From positions 5,518,001-5,582,000 of the forward strand of contig NZ_CP038026.1 in the NCBI RefSeq assembly GCF_004421005.1: DNA of 64,000 bases. The letters run 5' to 3'. Positions 45,434-54,690 of the stretch are shown piece after piece; the stretch's first letter is position 1; every line of letters starts with the position of its first letter. The notes beneath the pieces were generated by a model. The model was not told the DNA's origin, did not search any database, and saw nothing but the letters and a program-made list of their open reading frames with translations. Source of the stretch: Pseudoduganella plicata (GTDB lineage: Bacteria; Pseudomonadota; Gammaproteobacteria; Burkholderiales; Burkholderiaceae_D). A program made the position numbers and the translations under genes.

Positions 45434-46451
45434 TCAGCTCCACGCCACCAGCGAGAAGTCCTGGCGCGCCGGCGTCGTATGTGACAGCGGCAGCACATTG
45501 CGGTCGGAGGCGTAGACCGTGACCGAGTCGGGCGATGTGATCGCGAGACCCTTGCCCCAGCGGAAGCTGCTGTTCATGAAGGTCTCGGCAACTGACCACA
45601 GCAACAGAATCACCGCGTTGCCCCAGCGGTGTCTGATTGTTGAGCATGTAGCTCAGCGCGTCGGTCAACGATTGGCTCACTCCCGGTACGGTCATGGCAC
45701 GCTGGGCCAGCTTGCTCAGCGGGATTCCGGCGGCCAGGTCGATGCTGTACAAACACATCTCGTTATGCGCGCCGTCGTCATCGGCATTCAGCGTGAACAG
45801 GAAGATCCGGCCGTCGGTCTGCGTGACCAGCGCCAGGCCCGCGCCCGATTCGGCAAATTGGTATGTGTGATAAACCGGCGCAAAATCGATCTGCCCCGGC
45901 AGCAGCGTGCTGCTGGCCGAACGGTACAGGGTCAGGCTGTTGCCGTTGACGCCGGCGACCAGATAGCGCCCGTCTGGCCCTACTTCCCGCGTCATGCCGA
46001 CGCCGTTGATTCCCCCGTCGACGGCAAAACTGCTCAGGACAACCATCCGCTGCTTGTCCTGCGTGTTTTGCAGATCGCAGATCTGGATGAGGGACGAGGA
46101 GCTGTCTTCGGCCTCCTGAATGCCCATGGCCATGAAACTGCCACAAGCCTGCGCGGAGCACGGGTGGCACCACCCTTCGGGTTGCGTTTCAAAGGTCGCA
46201 TCGACAGTGCCTTGGGCACCGGCGTCCGGTTTGTCCGCGATGAGGTATTTGCCGAATGCCCCGTCGCCAGCGAGATTCGTGTGGGTGAAAATGAGCTTCC
46301 CGGCGAATGATGCGATACCCTTGAAGTGAGAGCGAATCAGTCCGTCAGTGCTGGTGGGGTCGACAGGGCACGCATAGTAACTGAGCGTGCCGGTATCGGA
46401 AACGGCATGAAATGCCCTGAGCACATCATGCATTTCTGGATTCGATGGGAC
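45434..46451 (-). pseudogene. 3' part of an IS66-interrupted gene, also frameshifted (unknown function)
   Basis: The minus-strand coding frame reads VPSNPEMHDVLRAFHAVSDT onward, with TREVGPDGRYLVAGVNGNSL and QTDGRIFLFTLNADDD, a pattern of repeated beta strands suggesting a propeller-like protein. Near 45621 (a CCCC run) the frame changes; the true C-terminus continues as GNAVILLLWSVAETFMNSSF and ends ARQDFSLVAWS. The N-terminal end is cut by the IS66 element at 46451, and coding sequence resumes on the far side at 48409. I do not recognise the family. Confidence 0.65.
46444..46451. repeat. Left 8-bp target duplication of the IS66 element
   Basis: GATGGGAC, identical to 48409-48416. Eight-bp duplications are the rule for IS66. 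Confidence 0.9.
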
Positions 46452-46499
46452 GTAAGCGTAAAGCCCGCACCGTCTAGACACCGAATAGCCCCAGTCGCG

Positions 46500-46536
46500 A
46501 AGATAGTCCCCACTAAATTTTGGTGGGGACTATCTT
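46500..46536. repeat. 14-bp perfect inverted repeat at the tnpA start
   Basis: AAGATAGTCCCCAC (46500-46513) and GTGGGGACTATCTT (46523-46536). The tnpA start codon lies in the right arm, so in RNA the hairpin would mask initiation. It is possibly a mechanism limiting transposase expression. Confidence 0.8.
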
Positions 46537-46894
46537 GGAGAGTGAAGTTGAACACGGCCGACGCCGGCGCAGCCCGAACTACCCGCTGGAGTTCAAGCGG
46601 AAGCTGGCGCAGCTGGCGTGCGAACCGGGATTGTCGGTGGCACAGTTGGCCCTGCAGCATGATTTGAATACGAACATGGTGTTCAAATGGCGGCGTCAGT
46701 CGCGCGCCGGCCTGTTCGATCAGCCAGGGCTGGTCGCGGTGACATTGGCTCCAACGATACCGCCGCAACTTGGCGTGAGCGATCAGCGCTGGGACGGCGT
46801 GATCGAAATCCGGCTGACCAAAGCCACGATGCGCATCCAAGGCCGGCCCGATCCTGCAACGCTGGCTGCGGTGCTGAAAGGGCTGCGCGGATGA
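46520..46894 (+). CDS. tnpA: IS66 accessory protein TnpA
   Basis: 124 aa, TTG (46520) or nearby GTG start. A helix-turn-helix protein of the IS66 Orf1/TnpA family: NYPLEFKRKLAQLACEPGLS, VAQLALQHDLNTNMVFKWRR. IS66 elements need TnpA, TnpB and TnpC. The frame is intact. Its stop overlaps the tnpB start (ATGA). The start lies in the 14-bp inverted repeat. Confidence 0.8.
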   Translation: MVGTILESEVEHGRRRRSPNYPLEFKRKLAQLACEPGLSVAQLALQHDLNTNMVFKWRRQSRAGLFDQPGLVAVTLAPTIPPQLGVSDQRWDGVIEIRLTKATMRIQGRPDPATLAAVLKGLRG

Positions 46895-48329
46895 TCGGTC
46901 TGCCTGCAGGAACTCGCATTTGGCTTGCGGCTGGTGTCACCGATATGCGCTCGGGCTTCAACGGCCTGGCATCAAAAGTGCAGACAGCCCTGGAGGAAGA
47001 TCTGTACAGCGGCCATGTGTTTGTTTTCCGGGACGCCGCGGTGATCTGATCAAGGTGCTGTGGTGGACTGCAAGAAGGCTGAACGCATGCCGCTGCCACC
47101 GCATCTGCCGCGTGAAGAACGGGTGCAGCGGCCGGGCAACGATGCATGTCCGGACTGCGGCGGGAACCTGAAATACCTCGGGGAAGATGTCTCGGAACAG
47201 CTGGAGTATGTACCGGCCAGCTTCCGCATGATCCGCCACGTGCGACCCAAGCTGGCATGCGCCTGCTGCGACACGATCATGCAAGCCCCGGCGGCCAGCC
47301 GCCCCATCGAACGCGGCATCGCCGGCCCCGGGCTGCTGGCCCATGTTCTGGTGGCGAAGTATGCCGATCACCTGCCGCTTTACCGCCAGAGCGTCATCTA
47401 TGCCCGCGAAGGCGTGGAGCTCGAACGCAGTCTGCTGGCCAGCTGGGTCGGTGCCGCCGGCACGCTGCTGCGCCCACTGGTCGACGTGCTGCGCCGCCAC
47501 GTCTTTGCTGGCACCAAGTTGCATGCAGATGATACGCCGCCGCCGGTGCTGGCACCGGGCAATGGAAAACACGCACGACACGCCTGTGGACCTATGTGCG
47601 TGACGACCGCGCCAGCGGTGATACCACGCCCCCAGCCGTGTGGTTTGCCTACTCGCCGGACCGCAAGGGCGAGCATCCACAGGCTCACCTGGCCAGCTTC
47701 CACGGCGTGCTGCAGGCCGATGCCTATGCCGGCTTCAATGCCGTCTACGAAACCGGCCGCGTCGTCGAGGCAGCTTGCTGGGCACACGCACGGCGCAAGT
47801 TTTATGACTTGCATGTGGCACGCCCGACACCGCTCACTACCGAGGCACTGCGCCGATCGGCGAGCTGTATGCCATCGAAGAATCCATCCGTGGCAAGCCT
47901 CCTGACGAACGTCGTGCTGCACGCCAACTGCAAGCGAAACCGCTGCTCGCCGAGCTGGAGCGCTGGCTGCACGCCACGCTCTCCACACTGTCGCGAAAAT
48001 CCGATACGGCAGCGGCGATCCTTTATGCCCTCAAGCTGTGGCCGGCGCTGACTCGTTATGCCAACGACGGCCGCATCGAGATCGACAACTCGGCCGCCGA
48101 GCGGGCGCTGCGCGGCGTCGCGCTGGGCCGGCGCAACTATCTGTTTGCCGGCGCCGACGGCGGTGGCGAACGCGCTGCGGCCATGTATGGGCTGATCGGA
48201 ACGGCCAGGCTGAACGGCATCGACCCCGAAGCCTGGTTGCGCCATGTGCTGACGCACATCGCCGATCATCCTGTGAACCGCGTCGACGACTTCCTGCCCT
48301 GGAACTGTGCCGCCAAGCTGGCCGGCTGA
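46891..48329 (+). pseudogene. Remnants of IS66 tnpB and tnpC
   Basis: tnpB begins normally (MIGLPAGTRIWLAAGVTDMR) but breaks at GHVFVFR; one frame over it continues GRRGDLIKVLWW, and then an internal deletion joins it to tnpC. The tnpC part starts at about KKAERMPLPPHLPREE and includes the zinc motif CPDCGGN/CACC and the DDE transposase core (KLHADDTPPPVLAPG; LQADAYAGFN; IDNSAAERALRGVALGRRNY). Frame changes near 47570 and 47850 interrupt it; each fits a single missing or added base. It ends FLPWNCAAKLAG. Confidence 0.82.
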
Positions 48330-48408
48330 ACTCCGCTTCCCAGCGGTGTGGCAAGCATCATCTCGCTTCCTGCTTATCGGCTCAAGACGGCGCACAGCCG
48401 CCGCTTGC

Positions 48409-48527
48409 GATGGGACGATAATTGCATCTCCTTGAAAGCGTGGCCTGAGGATTCGGACGGCTGTATCGCGTGTCGCCCGATGAATCCAGTGTGGCAGGCG
48501 ACGATCTCGGTGATAAGTGTCTTGACG
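48409..48527 (-). pseudogene. 5' fragment of the IS66-interrupted gene
   Basis: With the IS and one copy of GATGGGAC removed, this minus-strand frame joins the 3' part without a shift (GDAIIVPSNPEMHDVL). It stays open to a stop at 48528-48530 without offering an ATG or GTG, so the true start may be non-standard, lost, or beyond another frameshift. 48409-48416 is the right target duplication. Confidence 0.45.
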
Positions 48528-48691
48528 TTACAGCTGGCGTGCCTTTACAGCTGCACCGGAAATTTCAAATCGACTAGCAATATGCAATGAACAACGTGCA
48601 ACGTTTGGATCAGCACTTTGCCGCGCCCCGTCAAAATGCTGCAAAATAACCAACTCTTATTCCAATGGTTGTTCATTCTAAGGGAGTTGAA

Positions 48692-50095
48692 ATGCCTTCT
48701 ATATTACGTATCGCGCTGATACTGATGCTGAGCTGGGTCGGACTCGTTCAAGCGCAAACCATGTCGGTTACCACGCGAACGTCCGGCGTCCTGTTCGACT
48801 CTTTCATGCCCGCTTTGTTTGCAGATGCCACACTGGCCGATGGCGCTGCCTACACGCTCAACGTCACCAGCACGTTCAGTGTCCCCGCCAGTCTTCCGCA
48901 CGGTCCACTCGACACAGACATCGAGGGCGCGGCAATCGACGTAACGTTCGGGGTCGGAGGCAAAAGCTACCACTTCAGCGGAACCGGATTGCTGTCCCTG
49001 TTCTATCTGCCCGGCCAGAACTGGTCGCCAAGGGATTTCTTCAGTGGAGCGGCAGTACTGCCAATGCCTGGGCTGGAGAACTCGACACTGTCTTTCACGC
49101 ATGGATTCAAGCTGCCCAGCATTTACTATCCGGCTGCCGGCGGGCTCGATCCGGTAACGCTGAATAATCCGTTTACAACCGAGCGGGAGATCACCATTTT
49201 CATGCGCGACAGCGATGGCCTGCTGACAGGTCGCATCAGTGGGGTGCCGACGTCGCTATATTATGAGATCACCGCTCCGGCCCCTGCCCAGGTCACAAGC
49301 CCGGTACCGGAACCGGCCGCATGGATGCTGCTGATGCTGGGTCTCGCGGTACTTGCTGCGCCGGCAATCCTGCGAAGCGGTCGGCTCCGCCTCGCGCGCC
49401 GTCCGATCCGGCGTGCGATAAGCAGCACAGCCACGGTGGTTTTATCGACCGTTTGCCTGGCCGCCGCCGCGGCGCCGGTAACGATCAACACCAGCAGCTC
49501 GGGGATTCTGTATAACTCGACCATGCCGCAGGTCTTCGGCGATACGCCCTTTGTCGATGGCAGCGCCTATGAATTGAGCTTCCAGACCACATTCGATGCG
49601 GTGCCGTTCGTCGGCGAGCAGTCCGAGCAAATCAACGCGGGAAGTGCCGAGATCGTGGCCACCTTTACTCACGCAGGCATCACCCATCAGCTTTCCGGAA
49701 CCGGGAAAACGTCCATCTTCTTCGCACGGGATACCGGTTTCGACCACGATCGCACCTTCATCAGTATCGGTGCGTCGTTCAACTATGAGCCGATCGCCAA
49801 CACCAGAATCATCTTTGTCCACAATTTCGAGCTGCCCTCGGCGTTTTATCCCGCTGAGCACGTGCTCGATACGGTCGACATCGACACCCGGCTGACAACC
49901 AAGCACGAGGCGGTGATCACGCTGCTCACGCTCGATCAGGGACGTCAGCTGGGCCGCATTTACGGCATTCCGACCTCGCTGCAATACACGATATCGCCTG
50001 TGCCGGAACCGGCGACGTGGTCGATGTTGCTGGTTGGTGCGGCGTTGACGGCGGCGGCGGTGCGCCGCCGGCGCGGCGCCGCCTTGCAAGGCTGA
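48692..50095 (+). CDS. PEP-CTERM protein made of two tandem units with an internal sorting signal
   Basis: 467 aa from MPSILRIALILML, with GGAG 5 bases upstream. Unit 1: signal peptide, domain of about 180 residues (SGVLFDSFMPALFAD to GVPTSLYYEIT), then PVPEPAAWMLLMLGLAVLAA (204-223) and a basic stretch, i.e. a complete PEP-CTERM tail. Unit 2 (about 240-467) repeats the design: a hydrophobic signal-like segment (VVLSTVCLAAAAAP), a homologous domain (SGILYNSTMPQVFGD to GIPTSLQYTIS), then a second tail PVPEPATWSMLLVGAA with RRRRG. PEP-CTERM proteins are processed by exosortase and associate with exopolysaccharide. An internal tail is abnormal and points to fusion of two adjacent paralogues. Confidence 0.85.
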   Translation: MPSILRIALILMLSWVGLVQAQTMSVTTRTSGVLFDSFMPALFADATLADGAAYTLNVTSTFSVPASLPHGPLDTDIEGAAIDVTFGVGGKSYHFSGTGLLSLFYLPGQNWSPRDFFSGAAVLPMPGLENSTLSFTHGFKLPSIYYPAAGGLDPVTLNNPFTTEREITIFMRDSDGLLTGRISGVPTSLYYEITAPAPAQVTSPVPEPAAWMLLMLGLAVLAAPAILRSGRLRLARRPIRRAISSTATVVLSTVCLAAAAAPVTINTSSSGILYNSTMPQVFGDTPFVDGSAYELSFQTTFDAVPFVGEQSEQINAGSAEIVATFTHAGITHQLSGTGKTSIFFARDTGFDHDRTFISIGASFNYEPIANTRIIFVHNFELPSAFYPAEHVLDTVDIDTRLTTKHEAVITLLTLDQGRQLGRIYGIPTSLQYTISPVPEPATWSMLLVGAALTAAAVRRRRGAALQG

Positions 50096-50114
50096 CCCGA
50101 TGTAAAGTCGCCAG

Positions 50115-50140
50115 GGCCGGCCCGAGCCGGCCTGCGTTTA
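50115..50140 (+). terminator. Probable terminator after the PEP-CTERM gene
   Basis: GGCCGGC-CCGA-GCCGGCC followed by TGCGTTTA; strong stem but weak T-tract. Confidence 0.5.
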
Positions 50141-50750
50141 TCGTCCGTTTCCCCATCAAGCGATGCAGTCGGGCTGGCGACCGAACGTATGGGTTTTCCC
50201 GTATATGTCCCGGTACCCATACCGTCGCATCTCCCCGCATCTCCCCGTATAGCGGAGGCGAACGCCTCAATTCCCATTTCAAACGTGCCGACGACTGAGC
50301 GAGTGCAGGTGCGCGGGATTTGTTTTGCACCGCTATCCGAAAAGCCGGTGTGAGTATTGAAAAAAGACGGTTTGAAGATATCTGGCCGATGGCCTGTAAA
50401 CCCCGCGTGGGAGCGCAAAGAGCCGTAGGCGACATCAATAAGTTCGCCGAAACAGGGCAGGTTCCTTTTATGTTCTATTGGTGGTGGAGCAGCATCCCGG
50501 CGGGCTCGCAGGACGGTAGCGCCTGCACCGGCAATCTCACCAAATGTCACATGTTAAAAATATATTATTCGCACTCGGCAATAATATTGGTGATGGCGAG
50601 TTGAATGCTTTACAAAGAATTTCCAATTGGATATTATTCCGGGCTGACTGGCATCAAGTCGCCGAATTGACTGCCGATGCACCAGATCATTTTTAACTGT
50701 CCATCAAAACCCCATCAGGGCGTGCGCCGTACAGGAAAGCCGCCGATCCA
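50141..50750. other. Long intergenic region (about 610 bp), no gene supported
   Basis: Contains a small tandem repeat (GCATCTCCCC twice, 50228-50247) and an AT-rich segment near 50550-50700 (TATATTATTCGCACTCGGCA) that probably carries the promoter of the downstream operon. The short open frame at 50320-50604 shows no recognisable motif. I looked for a c-di-GMP riboswitch and could not find the conserved core. Confidence 0.5.
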
Positions 50751-51992
50751 ATGCACCGCGCCGGTCTTTACTCCCGCCCTGATCAGAAAACGAGCAAGCA
50801 AATCCGGGGCCTGATTGCATTGCTGGCGGCAACGACGCTCCAGCTCGCGAACGCCGCACCGGCAACGGAATGCACCAACCTGCCGGCGCAAGAAGCCAGC
50901 GACGCGGCATTTACCTGGACCACGGGACCGGAAGCACAAGCCGCACCGGCGGCCGCCGCCTATAAAATCGCCATCTGGGGAGACAGCCTGACGTCGGCGA
51001 GAAACTTCATCGATGCGGCGCTTAAAACAGGTGGCATCGGGAAAACCACGCCGTCCTTTATCCAGGCCGGCATCAAGGTGCCCGGCCTGAACCTGCCGTT
51101 GAAACACTCTTGCGCTACCGGCGGCTGGAAGACCGCCTACGCGTACAAGGAAAAGGGCGGCACGCCGGGATTTTCCGAAGGCATGCTCAGCATGGAGTCC
51201 TCCACGCCGGGCGACGTCATCCATATGGACTTCCGTTACCTGCAGCCGGACTCGCGCGTCACGCAGCTCGACATCCAGTACGACAAACCGGCGCCGGACA
51301 GCTCGCTGCTGCTCGGCGTGGCCGTGGACGGCGGCGCGGAGCAGCTGATTCCGCTCAGCCGCACGGATGCCGGCACATTGCGCATCATGCCGGAAGTGCC
51401 GATGGCGACGATCGCGATGCGGCTGGTGTCCGGCCAGATCAAGGTGCACGGTTTCCGTCCACGCTACCGGAATGCACCGAACGTGGTGCTCGACACGTTC
51501 AGCGTGCCGGGAGCCCAGCTGCGCGGCTGGAATTATGTCGACGCGCGGCTGACGCAGGCCGCCCCGGCCTACGACCTGATCCTGATCCAGTATGGCACCA
51601 ACGAGGGCGCCAGCCCATCGTTCAATGCGGCGGCGTATGCCGACAGCCTGCGCGCCAGCCTCGCGCGGCTGCGGCGCTTCCAGCCGCATGCCCGCTGCAT
51701 CCTGATCGGTCCGCCCGACCGCGGCGTCGTCGGCAGCGGGGCCGGTGGCCCGATGAAGTATGCGGAGATCCATCACCGCATCGCCCTGGCCCAGCAACGG
51801 GCGGCCGTGGCGTCGCGCTGCGGCTTCTGGGACTGGCAGGGCGAGACCGGCGGACCCGGCACGGCGGTGCGCTGGACGCGCACGAACCCGCCGCTGATGC
51901 AGCCCGACCTGACGCACATGACGGCCCGCGGCTATGAAGTAAGCGGCCGCCTGTTCGCCCGTTCCTTCCCCTTCAAAATCCCTCAACGCTGA
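50751..51992 (+). CDS. SGNH/GDSL hydrolase-family exported protein
   Basis: 413 aa. The signal peptide (GLIALLAATTLQLANA) directs export. The catalytic blocks are KIAIWGDSLTSA (nucleophile Ser), LILIQYGTNEGA (block III Asn) and DLTHMTARGYEV (Asp-His). An insertion between blocks I and III forms a beta-rich accessory domain of about 150 residues. It probably removes or transfers acetyl groups on a cell-wall or capsule glycan. It is first of four closely spaced genes (gaps 13, 21 and 18 bp). The start has no clear ribosome site. Confidence 0.85.
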   Translation: MHRAGLYSRPDQKTSKQIRGLIALLAATTLQLANAAPATECTNLPAQEASDAAFTWTTGPEAQAAPAAAAYKIAIWGDSLTSARNFIDAALKTGGIGKTTPSFIQAGIKVPGLNLPLKHSCATGGWKTAYAYKEKGGTPGFSEGMLSMESSTPGDVIHMDFRYLQPDSRVTQLDIQYDKPAPDSSLLLGVAVDGGAEQLIPLSRTDAGTLRIMPEVPMATIAMRLVSGQIKVHGFRPRYRNAPNVVLDTFSVPGAQLRGWNYVDARLTQAAPAYDLILIQYGTNEGASPSFNAAAYADSLRASLARLRRFQPHARCILIGPPDRGVVGSGAGGPMKYAEIHHRIALAQQRAAVASRCGFWDWQGETGGPGTAVRWTRTNPPLMQPDLTHMTARGYEVSGRLFARSFPFKIPQR

Positions 51993-52005
51993 CCGACACA
52001 CTTCA

Positions 52006-53979
52006 ATGTCGCCTTCCAAAGCCCACACCGGCAATTCCCGCTTCACCGAACTCGATGGCCTGCGCGCCCTGGCGGTCGTCTCCGTCATCCTGTTCCATTG
52101 CGATATCACGGACCTGTTCAACGCCGGCTTTTTCGGCGTCGACATGTTCTTCACCATCTCCGGCTTCATCATCACGGCGATGCTGCTGAAGGAATACCGC
52201 AGCGAGGGCGATTTCCAGTTCCTGAACTTTTATTTCCGGCGCCTGAAGCGGCTGATGCCGCCTGTATTGGGCCTGATCGTCATCGCCTTCCTGGGCACGG
52301 CGGCGCTGTCGCGCGACGCGCTGGACAGATTCATCGCCGATACCCCGGCAGCCTTTGCCTACCTGTCGAACTGGTGGCAGATCTGGCAGCAGCAGGATTA
52401 TTTCGATACGACGCCGCACGTGCTGCGCCACCTGTGGTCGCTGGCGATCGAGGAGCAGTTCTACCTGATCCTGCCGCCGCTGCTGTACCCGGTCGTCAAG
52501 CGCGACGGGCCCAAGGTGGCCGGCGCGCTGGCGCTGATTGGCACCATCGCCAGCACGGCGTGGATGTGGCACCTGTACGAACTGAACGCGGACGCGACGG
52601 ACCAGAACCGCATCTACCTGGGCACCGACACCCACTCGATGGGGCTGTTCCTGGGCGCGGCGCTGGCGTGCTTCTGGAACCCGTGGGCGGCGGCGCAGAA
52701 GGGTACCGCGGCGCGGCTGTTCTGGCGCGGCGCGGCGCTGGCCGCGCTGGCACTGCTGGGCGTCATGGCCATGACGATGAACACGTCTGACCCCCGGCTG
52801 TACCGCGGCGCGTTCCTGATGGTGCCGTTCCTGACCTGCGTGGTGGCGTACGCCACGATGGGCGACCGTTCCTTTTTCGTCTCGGTGCTGCTGCGCACCC
52901 CCGTCATCCAATGGTTCGGACTGCGCTCGTATTCGCTCTATCTCGTGCACTGGCTGGTGTTCGTGTGGATGCGATTGCTCGGCTACACGGACTTTTCCCG
53001 GTGGCCGGTACTGGCGGCGGCGCTGGCCATCGTCCTGGTTGCTTCCGAGGCGATGTACCGCTGCGTCGAGGTGCCGGCGATCCGCTATGACATGAAAAAG
53101 GCGGGCGACGTGCCCAAGGTCGCATGCCTCGCCGTGTATGCCATCATCGCGGTCGGTTTCTCCGTGGCGATCGTCCGGACGGAGGTTGCGGCGCCGGTCA
53201 CGATGACGGCTGCCGCGTCGCTGCCGCCGGTCGAACCGGCGGCCCATGCCGTCCCTGCCGCGCCGATGCCGCCGGCAGCGCCGGAAGCCGCTCCCGCGCC
53301 GGCCGACCCGGTCGCGCCGCCCGAAGAGCCCGTCATCCGCATCGCAGGCGGCGACCATCTGTACGCGCTGGGCGACTCCGTCCTGCTGGGGGCCAGGGAG
53401 CATCTGAAGGACAGCATCCCCGGCATCCAGGTGGATGCGGCAGTGGGACGCCAGGCCAGCCACGGTCTGAAGGCGATCCGCGAATGGCAGGGCAAGCTGA
53501 ACAGTTCCTCGACCGTACTCGTTCACCTGGGCACCAACGGCTACATCAACGAAGGGCAGTTCCACGAACTGCTGACGGAACTGGCCATCTGCAAGTCGGT
53601 GATCCTGGTGAACGTGCACGCGGACCGCCGCTGGACGGGGCCGAATAACGAACTCATCCGGCGCATGACGGCGGCGTTCCCCAATACGCACCTGCTGGAC
53701 TGGAGCCGCGTCTCGGACGGCCGGCCCGAATATTTCGTCAAGGACGGCATCCACCTGACCCGGCGCGGCATCCTGGCGCTGACTGCGCAGATTCAGCAGG
53801 CTACGGGTGGGGAAGCGCTGCCGGAATCGACACGGCTGGCGCACAAGTCCGGGCGCATGCAGGCCGATACGCCGGCGCCGGCGCACGGCCGGGCGAAGCA
53901 TGCGCAAACGGCGGTGCAGGAGGCACCCGCCGCTGCGGCAGGCGAGCAGGGCGCCGAGCAGGGCACGCCGGGCGTCTAA
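52006..53979 (+). CDS. Membrane acyltransferase (family 3) fused to an SGNH domain
   Basis: 657 aa. The N-terminal acyltransferase-3 domain has 10-11 membrane helices: FTELDGLRALAVVSVILFHC, FGVDMFFTISGFIIT, LWSLAIEEQFYLILPP (catalytic-type RxxR/E motifs). A Pro/Ala linker (about 400-440) leads to a periplasmic SGNH domain with YALGDSVLLGA, VLVHLGTNGYIN and KDGIHLTRRG. OafB-type fusions O-acetylate lipopolysaccharide or peptidoglycan precursors across the inner membrane. Together with the flanking SGNH proteins it forms an acetylation module. Confidence 0.9.
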   Translation: MSPSKAHTGNSRFTELDGLRALAVVSVILFHCDITDLFNAGFFGVDMFFTISGFIITAMLLKEYRSEGDFQFLNFYFRRLKRLMPPVLGLIVIAFLGTAALSRDALDRFIADTPAAFAYLSNWWQIWQQQDYFDTTPHVLRHLWSLAIEEQFYLILPPLLYPVVKRDGPKVAGALALIGTIASTAWMWHLYELNADATDQNRIYLGTDTHSMGLFLGAALACFWNPWAAAQKGTAARLFWRGAALAALALLGVMAMTMNTSDPRLYRGAFLMVPFLTCVVAYATMGDRSFFVSVLLRTPVIQWFGLRSYSLYLVHWLVFVWMRLLGYTDFSRWPVLAAALAIVLVASEAMYRCVEVPAIRYDMKKAGDVPKVACLAVYAIIAVGFSVAIVRTEVAAPVTMTAAASLPPVEPAAHAVPAAPMPPAAPEAAPAPADPVAPPEEPVIRIAGGDHLYALGDSVLLGAREHLKDSIPGIQVDAAVGRQASHGLKAIREWQGKLNSSSTVLVHLGTNGYINEGQFHELLTELAICKSVILVNVHADRRWTGPNNELIRRMTAAFPNTHLLDWSRVSDGRPEYFVKDGIHLTRRGILALTAQIQQATGGEALPESTRLAHKSGRMQADTPAPAHGRAKHAQTAVQEAPAAAAGEQGAEQGTPGV

Positions 53980-54000
53980 CGCCTGCTGTCGAGAGGAGCG

Positions 54001-54672
54001 ATGGCGATGCGCAGCGTAGTACGGCTGGTCCAGGTCATCGGCGTGCTCGCGCTGGCAGGTTTGCTGTACGCATGGCGCCATCCTGACAGCCTCAACAGGT
54101 GGAGCGCGCGCAGCAATGCCGCCGGCGCGACGGCGCAGGAAGCGCAGGGCAAGCCGGCAACCGGCGATACCGCGGCCGTGGCGGCTGCCATGCCCGCGCC
54201 GCGCAGCGTTACCGGCGCCCAGGCCGCGGTTGCGCGCTGGATCGGCGTCCGGTATGGTGTCGCGCCGGACGCCATTGCGCCGCTCGTCGCCGAGGCCGAT
54301 ATCCTGGGCAGGAAGTACGGCCTCTCGCCCAATCTGCTGATCGCCGTGATGGCGATCGAGTCGAATTTTCACCCGTATATCGAAAGCCAGGCGGGGGCGC
54401 AGGGGCTGATGCAGGTCATGCCGCAGGTGCATTCCGGTCGATACGAGAAGTTTGGCGGCAAGTCCGCCTTTGTCGATCCGATGGTCAGCCTGCGCGTGGG
54501 GGCCGAGATCCTGCGCGACTGCGTCCGGCTGCGCGGCGGCTCGGAGGCGGAAGGCCTGCGTTTCTATTTCGGCGGCGGTCCGTCGAGCGCCACGTATATC
54601 GAGAAAGTCCGGGCCGAGCAGCAGCGCCTCAATGCCGTCGCGCGCGGGGCCCATGTCCCGACCACGGGCTGA
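54001..54672 (+). CDS. Lytic transglycosylase (SLT) in the acetylation operon
   Basis: 223 aa. GAGAGGAG precedes the ATG. An N-terminal membrane anchor (QVIGVLALAGLLYAW) and an Ala-rich linker lead to the SLT domain with IAVMAIESNFHPYIES (catalytic Glu), GAQGLMQVMPQVH and SLRVGAEILRDCV. It resembles the stand-alone transglycosylase at 8338 in design. Because O-acetylation of MurNAc blocks lytic transglycosylases, its presence inside this operon argues that the modified polymer is peptidoglycan (inference). Confidence 0.9.
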   Translation: MAMRSVVRLVQVIGVLALAGLLYAWRHPDSLNRWSARSNAAGATAQEAQGKPATGDTAAVAAAMPAPRSVTGAQAAVARWIGVRYGVAPDAIAPLVAEADILGRKYGLSPNLLIAVMAIESNFHPYIESQAGAQGLMQVMPQVHSGRYEKFGGKSAFVDPMVSLRVGAEILRDCVRLRGGSEAEGLRFYFGGGPSSATYIEKVRAEQQRLNAVARGAHVPTTG

Positions 54673-54690
54673 CATCAACCAAGGAAATTC

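Larger units (their letters stand above)
46452..48408 (+). mobile_element. Decayed IS66-family element, 1957 bp
   Basis: Terminal repeats of the IS66 type: the left end starts GTAAGCGTAAAGCCCGCACC and the right end, read inward, GCAAGCGGCGGCTGTGCGCC; 14 of the first 23 positions agree, including most of the outer G-AAGCG. It is flanked by a perfect 8-bp duplication. It is shorter than a typical IS66 (about 2.5 kb) because the end of tnpB and the start of tnpC are missing, and tnpC carries two frameshifts. It is therefore probably immobile unless complemented in trans. Confidence 0.88.

Noticed and set aside
50200..50340. c-di-GMP riboswitch before the SGNH operon
   Set aside because: The conserved GEMM core and tetraloop-receptor sequences could not be found.
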